Assembly (NCBI GenBank): GCA_035527715.1
Contig: DATKZY010000117.1
Coordinates: 1-10,005, forward strand
Reading direction: 5' to 3'
Source: DSUN01 sp035527715
GTDB lineage: Bacteria > Planctomycetota > PUPC01 > DSUN01
Length of the DNA: 10,005 nt
This document shows positions 1 to 7,948 of the stretch, in pieces. A model generated the notes under the pieces. The model was not told the origin of the DNA, searched no databases, and saw only the letters and a list, made by a program, of their open reading frames with translations. Each line of letters opens with the position of its first letter. The stretch's first letter is position 1. The position numbers and the translations under genes were made by a program.

Positions 1-1
1 G

Positions 2-166
2 GGCTGGGTGCTGGAGAGGCGGGGCGTGGACAGCGCGCGGCTTGAGCGCCTCGCTCGCTTCCCTGTGAAGGGGTACAGGGTGCTGGACCCCACCGGGCCG
101 CGCAAGGGGCCGTGCAACCGCCGCTGGATGATCCAGGAGAACCTGCCGGGGAGAACACCGACGTGA
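2..166 (+). CDS. AbiEi-type antitoxin, C-terminal end (partial)
   Basis: The reading frame is open from base 2 to a TGA at 164-166 and gives the last 54 residues of a protein whose start lies outside the window. The tail reads ...ARFPVKGYRVLDPTGPRKG... followed by CNRRW, which resembles the usual end of AbiEi-family antitoxins (a 'PV..GY..LDP' stretch, then a short 'N.RW' motif). In this family the antitoxin has an N-terminal winged helix that represses the operon and a C-terminal domain that counteracts the toxin; only the latter end is seen here. The assignment is strengthened by the AbiEii toxin gene that starts inside its stop codon (GTGA, 163-166). The frame is short, so the family call rests on this motif and on the neighbour. 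Confidence 0.72.
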   Translation, partial: GWVLERRGVDSARLERLARFPVKGYRVLDPTGPRKGPCNRRWMIQENLPGRTPT

Positions 167-1029
167 AACCGCTGCGCACGCGATTGCTGGAAGCGCGGAG
201 GCGCCTTGGGATCCCCTGGGAGATCCTCGAACGAGACTACCTTCTCTCGTGGATTCTGGCCGGCGTGGCCCGCGTGGCGGTGCTCCGAGACGCCATCGTC
301 TTCAAAGGGGGTACTGCGCTCAAGAAGTGCTACTTTGGCGACTATCGCTTCTCAGAGGACCTCGACTTCACCGGCACGGCTGGGACGCCGGTGGGCGCCG
401 CCATGTCGGATGCGATGCATGCCCTCTGCGAGGCCGCAGTTGGCCTTCTCGATGTCTACGCCCCCGTTGAGATCACCTGCGAGCGGTACACGGAGAAGGA
501 GGCTCACCCGGGAGGTCAGGAAGCGTTCGCCATCCGCGCCCGTCTCCCGTGGCAGAGGCTGGCGCAGACGAGGGTGATGGTCGAGGTCACGATGGATGAG
601 AAGGTGCTCAGGCCGCCGGTGCTGCGGCCCGTGATCCACAGCTACGGCGAGTCGCTCGATGCGCAGGTCCGCGTCTACGCCCTGGAGGAGATCGTCGCCG
701 AGAAGCTCCGCGCCATCCTCCAACATGCCGTGCAGCTCGGCGAGCGCGGGTGGAGCCGTTCGCGTGCGCGGGATTACTACGACCTGTGGCGCGTGCTGGG
801 AGCGTACCGCAACGAGATGGACCTGAGCGGCTTTGCACCGTTCCTGCGGGAGAAGTGCTCCATTCGAGGTGTCACCTTCCAGGGGCCGGATGACTTCTTC
901 CGTGCGCCCGTGCTTGCCTACGTGGAGCGAACGTGGGACCAGTGGCTTGGCCCGCTCGTGCCCAACCTGCCACCTTATGGGACTGTCATGAGAGAACTCC
1001 GACCACAGGTAATGACCCTCCTGGCGTGA
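163..1029 (+). CDS. AbiEii/AbiGii-family nucleotidyltransferase toxin
   Basis: This is a 288-residue toxin of the AbiEii family (DUF1814, nucleotidyltransferase fold), the toxic half of a type IV toxin-antitoxin and abortive-infection pair. Known members transfer nucleotides to RNA targets such as tRNA acceptor ends and stop growth. The polymerase-beta-like signature is intact: KGGTALKK at residues 48-55, then RFSEDLDF at 62-69, whose acidic residues are the expected metal ligands. Later family blocks are EEIVAEKLRAIL (175-186) and RARDYYDLW (201-209), and the C-terminus looks complete. An earlier GTG at 112 is in frame, but the GTG at 163 is preferred because it overlaps the upstream stop by four bases, a common arrangement for coupled toxin-antitoxin genes, and because the extra 17 residues are proline-rich and unlike the family. 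Its 3' end overlaps the convergent helix-turn-helix frame by 44 bases. Confidence 0.9.
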   Translation: MKPLRTRLLEARRRLGIPWEILERDYLLSWILAGVARVAVLRDAIVFKGGTALKKCYFGDYRFSEDLDFTGTAGTPVGAAMSDAMHALCEAAVGLLDVYAPVEITCERYTEKEAHPGGQEAFAIRARLPWQRLAQTRVMVEVTMDEKVLRPPVLRPVIHSYGESLDAQVRVYALEEIVAEKLRAILQHAVQLGERGWSRSRARDYYDLWRVLGAYRNEMDLSGFAPFLREKCSIRGVTFQGPDDFFRAPVLAYVERTWDQWLGPLVPNLPPYGTVMRELRPQVMTLLA

Positions 1030-1584
1030 GAGGCCCGGCAGCGCCGCCTCGTGTGTGGCAACTGCTCCAACTGATGCCGCGATCACCATCTGGCGCGCCA
1101 CCGCCATCGTCACCCTCAGCACGAACCCGAGCGGCGCTAGCAGCGGCACGGGCAACACCGGCAACCCCACGCCGTTGGCGGAGCCGACCCCAAGCTTCTC
1201 GCTGACGCTCCCAATCCGCGATGGCGGCGATGGGGCGCAGGTCGTGTTCCGTGACGGGGTCGCGGCCGTTCTGCGTGCGCGGGAGGAAGAGGAGGGCCTC
1301 CTGGATGTCCGGGGCGAGCTGGAGGAGGTCCATGACCTGGCTCATCCGGGCACGGGTCACCTGGCCCCGCCGGGCAAGCGCGGCGTAGTCGGGCGCTTCG
1401 CCGCGTTGGAGCAGGCTGTCGAAGTGGATCGCGAGGGCCATGAGGCGGGCGACGCGCGGGACGTTGCCCGGCTCAGGCTCGGGCGTCGGAACGCCGTTGC
1501 TCTGGGCTTCATCGCCTGCAGGGTGGAGCGACCACTCGAGGCGGCGAGGCAGGGGCATGGTATCCAACGCGGGTGCGGGTTGGC

Positions 1585-1588
<4 letters not shown>
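986..1588 (-). CDS. Helix-turn-helix protein of a serine-recombinase cassette
   Basis: This frame encodes 200 residues and begins at an ATG overlapping the recombinase stop (ATGA, 1585-1588), so it is probably translated by coupling. Residues 44-102 (PRVARLMALAIHF..., then APDYAALARRGQVTRARMSQ and DLLQLAPDIQEALLFLP) resemble the small ParB/KorB-like helix-turn-helix proteins found directly after large serine recombinases; the recognition helix falls near 77-91. The block after it (DPVTEHDLRPIAAIADWERQREAW, 110-133) also fits that family. After about residue 140 the sequence becomes Ala/Gly/Arg-rich, looks unlike a folded protein, and runs into the 3' end of the opposite-strand toxin gene. The ancestral protein probably ended near base 1170, and the tail is read-through across an element junction. 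The likely role is DNA binding or regulation of the element; no substrate is known from the sequence. Confidence 0.72.
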
Positions 1589-2898
<1,310 letters not shown>

Positions 2899-2917
2899 GG
2901 GTGTGTTGCTCCTTCCT

Positions 2918-2933
2918 GGCGCCTCTCGGCGCC
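2918..2933 (-). promoter_or_regulatory. Small GC hairpin before the recombinase ribosome binding site
   Basis: Two copies of GGCGCC separated by TCTC form a perfect six-base-pair hairpin in the 39-base gap between the DUF2924 stop and the recombinase start. It lies just upstream of the AGGAAGGAG ribosome binding site. It could reduce recombinase translation or mark an mRNA processing point. There is no T-run, so it is not a typical terminator. GGCGCC is self-complementary, so chance occurrence in such GC-rich DNA is quite possible. Confidence 0.25.
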
Positions 2934-2937
2934 GGCC

Positions 2938-3426
2938 TCAGGCCAGCTCGAAGAACCGGTACCCGTTCCACCGCGTGCCGGCGGCCTCGCAGGCGATGGT
3001 GCTGAGCGAGGCGTAGCGGCGGCCCTGGTACTCGAAGCCGTCGTCCAGAACCCGCACGGCGACCGCCATTCCGCGGAACTCGCGGACGAGCAGTTCCCCG
3101 ACGGGGGGGAGCCGGGGGTCGCGGCGCGGATTTAACGCGCCGGCACGGTTGCGGCGATGTGCGCCGTCTGTCCGGTTCCGGCGGCTTGGGTTCGGCGCAC
3201 GCACCCGGAGGTCCGCTTCGTCGGCCAGTTCCTCGGCACGCCGGCGCGCCCGTTCCGACAGCCCGCCCATTGCTCGCGCCTGGAGCCGCCAGGCGATCCG
3301 CTTCCGCAGGAACGCGGCATTCCCCGAGCGCGAGCTCTCGCCGAATGCCTCCACGTACTTCGCCTTGAGCGCCGGCGCCCCCAGGACCGCCAGGCCCTCA
3401 ATCTCCTCCCGCAACGCAGCATCCAT
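2938..3426 (-). CDS. DUF2924 family protein
   Basis: A 162-residue protein of the DUF2924 family, whose biochemical role is not known but which regularly sits directly upstream of this type of serine recombinase. The N-terminal half (LGAPALKAKYVEAFGE..., then FLRKRIAWRLQARAMGGLS at 39-57) and the C-terminal block (DPRLPPVGELLVREFRG at 103-119, then FEYQGRRYASLSTIACEAAG and TRWNGYRFFELA) match the family pattern, including the terminal 'WNG..FF' motif. Residues 77-100 between them are Arg/Asn-rich and probably a flexible linker. The start ATG has AGAGGAGAA eight or so bases upstream. This start overlaps the end of the ligase-AAA+ frame by 29 bases, so its ribosome binding site lies inside the last codons of that gene. 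A role accessory to recombination is inferred from context only. Confidence 0.9.
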   Translation of the reverse strand: MDAALREEIEGLAVLGAPALKAKYVEAFGESSRSGNAAFLRKRIAWRLQARAMGGLSERARRRAEELADEADLRVRAPNPSRRNRTDGAHRRNRAGALNPRRDPRLPPVGELLVREFRGMAVAVRVLDDGFEYQGRRYASLSTIACEAAGTRWNGYRFFELA

Positions 3427-6400
3427 TGCGTTCTCCTCTCTGTCTCACAGAATGCCCTCCGCCCATGATCACAGGTTGAAAATGCCTCAGCGAGACGCGG
3501 ACGCCTTCCGCCGGCAGTTGCCCTGCGATGGCCTCCTTGACCGCGCCCAACCCCGCCTCGTTGACCACGTGTTCCACTTGCGCCCCTGTGAAGCCCGCGG
3601 TCCTAGCCGCGAGGGCCTCCGGGCGGACGTCCTCGCCGACGGGCATGCGGGCGAGGAGCCTGGCGAAGAGGGCTGCCCGACCCGTGGCATTGGGTGGGCC
3701 AAGGTAGACCTTGCGGTCGATGCGGCCGGGGCGGAGGATGGCGGGGTCAATGTCCCCGGGCCGGTTCGTGGTGCCGATGACGAGGACGCGGCCCCGGTCC
3801 TCCAGGCCGTCGAGGAGGACGAGGAGCTGGGAGACGAGTTCCCTCAGGTGGCGGGAGTCGCCGTAGTCGCGCGAGCCGGCGATGGAGTCGAGTTCGTCCA
3901 TGAGGACGACCGATGGGGCCAGCCTAGCGGCGCGCTGGAACACGTCCCTCAAGCGCCCCTCGCCCTCGCCGACCCACTTGCTCAAGACCTCGGGGCCGGA
4001 GATGACCTCGATGTGGGCGCCCGACTCCCCTGCCACGGCCCGCGCCAGCAGCGTCTTGCCGTTGCCCGGCGGGCCCCACAGAAGGATGCCCCGCCCGGGT
4101 CGGACGCCGACCCGCTGGAAGAGTTCGGGGTGCTTGAGGGGGAGCTCGGCGTAGTCGCGGACGGCCTCCACGGCGGCGTCCTGGCCGCACACATCGGCGT
4201 ACCGGGCCGCGGGGATGCTCCGGTGCGGCACAGGAGCCAGGGCGGACGAGACGCTCGCCCCCAGGCCGTTCTGGGCGACTGCGGGGCCGGCTGCCGTCGG
4301 GCGGCGGAACAGGGACCCGGCCTCGGGCTGGAAGGTCACGTCGTAGGGCAGCCGCCGCGCAGCCTTGGGGAACACCCAGGCAGGCTTCCGCGTGTCGATG
4401 GCGTAGCCCAAGACCCAGCGGGCCGGGTCGGCGGCTGGGTCGAGGGTGTCGGGCAGCTCGCGGATGCGCTGCGTCGTGTGCTCGCGGCCGAACAAGGGGC
4501 AGATGACGAGCGATTCGTTGAGCCGCGTGTCGAGCTGGGCGAGGAGCGCCGGCTTGTCAAGGGTGACCACCTTCCCATCGAAGCTGCCCACCGCATACCA
4601 GGCCGGGTGGTCGCGGGGGATGCCGGGGAAGCCTTGAGAAGCACTGAACCGAAGCTGCTGGCAGCCGAGCGCGAAGCAGGCTCGGCACGGGTTCGCCCCC
4701 TCGGTCGCCTGCTTCTGCTGCTGGCGCCAGCACGAGGCGACGTCGGCGATGGCGTTGAGGACGCCCTGGACGTCGTGGAAGGCGAGCGGCTCGCCGTTGA
4801 CGACGACCTCGGCGCCGCTCCAGCGCGAGATGACGCGGTGAAGGCTCTCGATGCGCCGCACGTTCTCGACGAGGGCCTCCTGGCGGATCGCGAGGCTGTA
4901 GTGCCGCGGCCGGCCCTTCTCGTCGCTCTCGACGGTGAGGCTGCCCGCCTCGGCGAGCGCCTTCATCCGCCGCAGGGCGACGTGGAAGTTCACCGAGGAG
5001 GTCCGGGCGAAGGAGGCCGTCAGGTCCAGGCGGAAGCCATCGGCGCCGTGGCACGAGGCGGGCAGTGGCGAGGCGTCGAACATGGTCGTGCGTGGGACCC
5101 AGCCCTGGCCGACGTGCTCTTTGATCCAGGCGTCGGCGAGGGCGTGGATGCGTTCCACGGTGGATGCGACGCGGAGGTCCGTGCGGAGCGGCTGCTGCCG
5201 GCCCGGAGCGTAGTCGGTGAAGAAGGCCACAAAGGGCGGATAGAGGGGATCGGCGGCCTCCTTGTTCGTCTTCCACACCACCGCCTTGCGGACAGAGAGC
5301 GCTCCCCTCTCCCTCTTGGTGAACACCTCGCGGCGGAGGACCTGCGAGCGGGGAAGCTCGACAGCATGCGCGGCGCCGACACCCTCGACCACCACGCGGT
5401 CCGTCACCTGGCTCCAGCGGACGCCATCAGTGTCCACGGCCTTGTCGTCCCGGACCCGGCGGAAGACGGCATGCATCATGCTCGCCGCCGGCAGGGGCCG
5501 GAGCGCCTGCCACGGCGGGGTGCCGCTCGGCATGTACCGCATTGCCATGCGCCGCACCGGATCGCCGTTGGCGCGGACAGTGAGAAGGTCGTTGCACTTG
5601 GCCTCGACGACCATTTCCGGGCGCACGAAGCGGAAGAGCGCCCCTGAACGGGAGGCGGCAAGGCAGGATGATTCGACGACGACCGGACGAAGCCGCTCGG
5701 CCAACTCCAGGCGGTCGGCCTCGGTGAACCCCGTGTCCACCCGCCCGAGAAGCTGGAACACCCCGTCAGGCCGGAGGAGCGCGAGCAGCAGCTCCGCCAC
5801 GCCGCCCCTCGGTCGTTCGGTGAAGCCCACGACGGCGGCGTCGATGGTGATCTCCGGCTTCACCTTGATCACCTGCCCGTCGCCACAGCGGACGACCATG
5901 CCCTCGTGGCCGTCGCGGGTGACCAAGCTGTCATAGGCTCTGAGCAGTCCCTGTGTGTCCGCGGCCTGTTCGAAGGGTACGCAACGGCAGAGCTGTCCGC
6001 CATCAAGCAGGGAGGCGAGCCGCTCCGCCCGTTGAACGAACGGCGAACGTTGCGCGTCATCCACGCCGTCGTCGAGCAGGTCGAATGCCCCGAAGCCGAG
6101 GTGCTCGACGGGGGCGCCCGCGCCCCCACCCAGGGCCGCTGCAAGGTCGTGGACGCGGGGCCGGCGGCCCGAGCCGTTCGCGTAGAGTTCGCCCGCCAGC
6201 AGCAGGTCGTGTCCCGCCAGGAGGCGACTGGCCTCTGCCGTGGCTGGCACGTCGGCGATGACCTTTCCGCTGGGCGAGAGCAGCCACGCCTCGCCGCCGG
6301 CGACCCGCAGGAACCACGTCTCGCCATCGAGCTTCGGGGAGACGAGGCAGGGACCCTGCGGGAGTGTCGAAGTGAGATCGGCAGGCGAGACGCTGCGATA

Positions 6401-6526
6401 GCGGCCGGCGACCTGCCGCTTGTAGCCCGCCAGACGCTCCGCCAGCGCCCGGTCGGCGATGCTGCCCTGGGGCGCGATGCGCCCTGTCCCCAGCGGCTGC
6501 CAGCGGGCATGTTCCTGGGCGATCAT
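3398..6526 (-). CDS. ATP-dependent DNA/RNA ligase fused to an FtsH/CDC48-class AAA+ ATPase
   Basis: A 1042-residue fusion with two ATP-using modules. Residues about 55-370 form an ATP-dependent ligase: motif I KLDG at 65-68 with adenylated Lys65, the acidic AGELY (E113), FDLL at 148-151, motif IV EGMVVR at 208-213, motif V KVKP at 221-224, then an OB-fold-like part with FVRPEMVVEAK and a candidate motif VI, FRRVRDDK (355-362). The middle is unfamiliar: 410-480 faintly recalls a WGR domain (ending IKEHVGQGWVP), 505-546 looks like a winged helix, and Cys599, Cys614, Cys617 and Cys622 may bind metal. Residues 775-1020 are an AAA+ domain: Walker A GPPGNGKT (818-825), pore-loop KWVGEGEGR, Walker B VVLMDELD (873-880), sensor GTTN (918-921) and arginine fingers in RPGRIDR (933-938 region). 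The start ATG overlaps the upstream stop (ATGA) and follows GGAGGTGA by a short spacer. The last 20 or so residues look like run-on sequence. The enzymatic parts are well supported; the substrate and biological role are unknown. Confidence 0.88.
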   Translation of the reverse strand: MIAQEHARWQPLGTGRIAPQGSIADRALAERLAGYKRQVAGRYRSVSPADLTSTLPQGPCLVSPKLDGETWFLRVAGGEAWLLSPSGKVIADVPATAEASRLLAGHDLLLAGELYANGSGRRPRVHDLAAALGGGAGAPVEHLGFGAFDLLDDGVDDAQRSPFVQRAERLASLLDGGQLCRCVPFEQAADTQGLLRAYDSLVTRDGHEGMVVRCGDGQVIKVKPEITIDAAVVGFTERPRGGVAELLLALLRPDGVFQLLGRVDTGFTEADRLELAERLRPVVVESSCLAASRSGALFRFVRPEMVVEAKCNDLLTVRANGDPVRRMAMRYMPSGTPPWQALRPLPAASMMHAVFRRVRDDKAVDTDGVRWSQVTDRVVVEGVGAAHAVELPRSQVLRREVFTKRERGALSVRKAVVWKTNKEAADPLYPPFVAFFTDYAPGRQQPLRTDLRVASTVERIHALADAWIKEHVGQGWVPRTTMFDASPLPASCHGADGFRLDLTASFARTSSVNFHVALRRMKALAEAGSLTVESDEKGRPRHYSLAIRQEALVENVRRIESLHRVISRWSGAEVVVNGEPLAFHDVQGVLNAIADVASCWRQQQKQATEGANPCRACFALGCQQLRFSASQGFPGIPRDHPAWYAVGSFDGKVVTLDKPALLAQLDTRLNESLVICPLFGREHTTQRIRELPDTLDPAADPARWVLGYAIDTRKPAWVFPKAARRLPYDVTFQPEAGSLFRRPTAAGPAVAQNGLGASVSSALAPVPHRSIPAARYADVCGQDAAVEAVRDYAELPLKHPELFQRVGVRPGRGILLWGPPGNGKTLLARAVAGESGAHIEVISGPEVLSKWVGEGEGRLRDVFQRAARLAPSVVLMDELDSIAGSRDYGDSRHLRELVSQLLVLLDGLEDRGRVLVIGTTNRPGDIDPAILRPGRIDRKVYLGPPNATGRAALFARLLARMPVGEDVRPEALAARTAGFTGAQVEHVVNEAGLGAVKEAIAGQLPAEGVRVSLRHFQPVIMGGGHSVRQRGERNGCCVAGGD

Positions 6527-7236
6527 AGGGTCACCTCCACAGGAACCACCAGTTCCAGGTTCGTCAGGTGGAGCACGAGTAGGTAGCGCTCCCCGTCCAC
6601 CCGGCCCTCCAGGAACCCGCGATGGGGGACGCCGTTCCGCTCGAGGCGGACCGGGTCGCGTCCGGCCGGCCCCGCTCCAACCAGGACCAGGGCATCTGCC
6701 TCATCGAGTCCCCGCGCCATCTTAAAGAGAAAGTCGTAGGTCAAGCCATCCACGTGGCGAAGCTGAAGGGCGCGGCTGAAGGCGAAGCGCCGCGCCGCCT
6801 CCGAGCGGGGGAGCATCCGCCCCGTCCAGACAAGGGGCGCATCGCCATCCACGTTGGCCGGCGTGTCCGCCGGCAGGCGACGGTCCCTCTCAATGCCGTC
6901 GCGGTCGCAGATGACCTCTACCTCCGCCGCCGCGTAGAGGACGTTCCCGTCGGGGTCGAGGAGGACGCGGTCGGTCGGCCCCGCCCTTCGGCCCGTCGCC
7001 TCGAAGTCGATCTCGGGGTCCTCTTCGATCAGCAGCTCGGCAAGCTCTGCGTCGTCGGGGCACCGGTGACGGAGCACCCCGTAGGTCCTCGACATCGGCG
7101 CCTTGATGAGTCGGGCGGCGTCGACGGCCCGCCCGTCGAGGGTCTGGAGCTTGGGCCGGCCGCGGCGGCGGGCAGGCTCCATCCTCACCCGCGCGTCGCG
7201 GCCCCGGCCATCACGAATCCGAATCCAGCGCGACAT
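6523..7236 (-). CDS. Unrecognised protein, second gene of the ligase-AAA+ operon
   Basis: A 237-residue soluble protein that I do not recognise. It has no signal peptide or membrane segment. An Arg-rich N-terminus (1-30) is followed by an acidic part (DDAELAELLIEEDPEIDFEA, 61-80), a beta-rich section (RVLLDPDGNVLYAAAEVEVI, 90-109), and a striking block at 135-177: PLVWTGRMLPRSEAARRFAF, then LRHVDGLTYDFLFKMARGL. The C-terminal third (DALVLVGAGP..., LEGRVDGERYLLVLHLTNLE) reads as a beta-sheet domain. The start has AGGAG seven bases upstream, 15 bases after the preceding stop, and the stop overlaps the ligase start by four bases. Translation is therefore probably coupled to the ligase, which suggests a partner subunit. 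The codon pattern and the absence of breaks indicate a real gene. Confidence 0.82.
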   Translation of the reverse strand: MSRWIRIRDGRGRDARVRMEPARRRGRPKLQTLDGRAVDAARLIKAPMSRTYGVLRHRCPDDAELAELLIEEDPEIDFEATGRRAGPTDRVLLDPDGNVLYAAAEVEVICDRDGIERDRRLPADTPANVDGDAPLVWTGRMLPRSEAARRFAFSRALQLRHVDGLTYDFLFKMARGLDEADALVLVGAGPAGRDPVRLERNGVPHRGFLEGRVDGERYLLVLHLTNLELVVPVEVTL

Positions 7237-7251
7237 CGTCTGTCTCCTGCA

Positions 7252-7818
7252 TCAGAGCATGGCCAGGTCAAGGTCGTCCCACGGCTCGCCCGCATCGGGG
7301 ACGGACAGGTCCGCCTGGTCCGGCCCGACGAAGCTGAACCCCGCTGGCTCCCCGACAAGGAGGAAGTAGCCGGCAGCGTTTTTCAGGAGGAACCGCGCCT
7401 CGCCGCCGCCATCGCCGCCTGCCAGCTGGCAGATGCCCGTGGCTGCCAGAAGCTCATCGAGCCGGCCCGACACCGCGACGGGCACCAGGGCATAGACCTG
7501 GCGGACGACGCAGTCCAGAAGGTCCGTCGCCTCTGCAGCCTGCGGCTCGGAACCTGAAGCGGCATTCCCGCCCCTTCGCGCTGAGCGCACCTCGCCGCGC
7601 TCGACCGCGTCCCCTTGGTCATCTAGGTAGAGGGTCGCCGTGCTCCCTGCCGGCAGCAGGAACCGTCCGTCGCGGGTCAGCGCTGCCGCCTTGCACTCCC
7701 TGCCCTCGCCATCCACCGGCACCCGCCGCCTTGTGCCGTACAGCGTCGCCCGGCACAGCTTGCGTATGGCAAAACTGCTGGCCGTCCCCTCGCAGGTGAC
7801 TTCGAGCGTTCGTTCCAT
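7252..7818 (-). CDS. Unrecognised protein, first gene of the ligase-AAA+ operon
   Basis: A 188-residue soluble protein of unknown family. The N-terminal 75 residues form a compact beta-rich unit (MERTLEVTCEG, KLCRATLYGTRRRVPV, ECKAAALTRDGRFLLPAGST, ATLYLDDQGDAVERGE). A low-complexity linker follows (80-97), then a helical-looking part (TDLLDCVVRQVYALVPVAV, 98-116) and a beta-rich tail with LLKNAAGYFLLVGEPAGFSFVG, ending in an acidic stretch (PWDDLDLAML). Cysteines at 9, 22, 42, 103 and 130 are scattered and do not form an obvious metal site. The ATG is chosen because GGAGG lies seven bases upstream. It is the promoter-proximal gene of a three-gene operon whose last member is the ligase-AAA+ fusion, so it is probably a component, adaptor or regulator of that system; this is inference from gene order only. 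Confidence 0.78.
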   Translation of the reverse strand: MERTLEVTCEGTASSFAIRKLCRATLYGTRRRVPVDGEGRECKAAALTRDGRFLLPAGSTATLYLDDQGDAVERGEVRSARRGGNAASGSEPQAAEATDLLDCVVRQVYALVPVAVSGRLDELLAATGICQLAGGDGGGEARFLLKNAAGYFLLVGEPAGFSFVGPDQADLSVPDAGEPWDDLDLAML

Positions 7819-7867
7819 GGTCCGTCCTCCATCGGCGGGCGGCCCAAGTGCCGCCGCAGCCGTGGCT

Positions 7868-7899
7868 TACATACATCCTCGTTCGCGGGGGAATAGCAA
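7868..7899 (-). promoter_or_regulatory. Weak candidate promoter for the three-gene operon
   Basis: Read on the minus strand, TTGCTA (7894-7899) is followed after 16 bases by GATGTA (7872-7877), with an alternative TATGTA at 7868-7873. This is the only AT-richer patch in front of the 188-residue gene, and it lies 50-80 bases upstream of its start, immediately beside a large hairpin. The match to a sigma-70 pattern is poor, and promoters in GC-rich hosts often deviate from it. Confidence 0.25.
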
Positions 7900-7937
7900 G
7901 GCGTCATTGCGGAATTCAGAGGGAATTCCGTAACGCC
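7900..7937 (-). terminator. Long imperfect hairpin between DUF6788 gene and ligase operon
   Basis: TTGCGGAATTC (7907-7917) pairs with GAATTCCGTAA (7923-7933) around an AGAGG loop, giving eleven base pairs with one G-T wobble. A further four pairs (GGCG 7900-7903 with CGCC 7934-7937) flank it across a three-base bulge. It begins 11 bases after the DUF6788 stop, so a terminator of that gene is plausible, although no U-run follows in the minus-strand direction. It also directly abuts the candidate promoter of the operon, so it could equally be an operator or the end of a mobile element. The unusually AT-rich GGAATTC arms stand out against the GC-rich surroundings. Confidence 0.5.
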
Positions 7938-7948
7938 AGGGAGGAGCG

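Noticed and set aside
112..162. Earlier GTG start for the AbiEii toxin
   Set aside because: The added 17 residues overlap the antitoxin gene deeply and do not resemble the family; the GTGA overlap at 163 is the more typical arrangement.
352..1170. A 272-codon minus-strand frame opposite the AbiEii gene, with a short hydrophobic stretch near its start
   Set aside because: It is antisense to a well-supported gene, and the hydrophobic run is brief and followed by shadow-like sequence.
3149..5647. An 832-codon open frame on the plus strand
   Set aside because: It is antisense to the ligase-AAA+ gene, has no recognisable domain, and its Asp/Gly/Val/Arg-rich composition is that of a shadow frame in GC-rich DNA.
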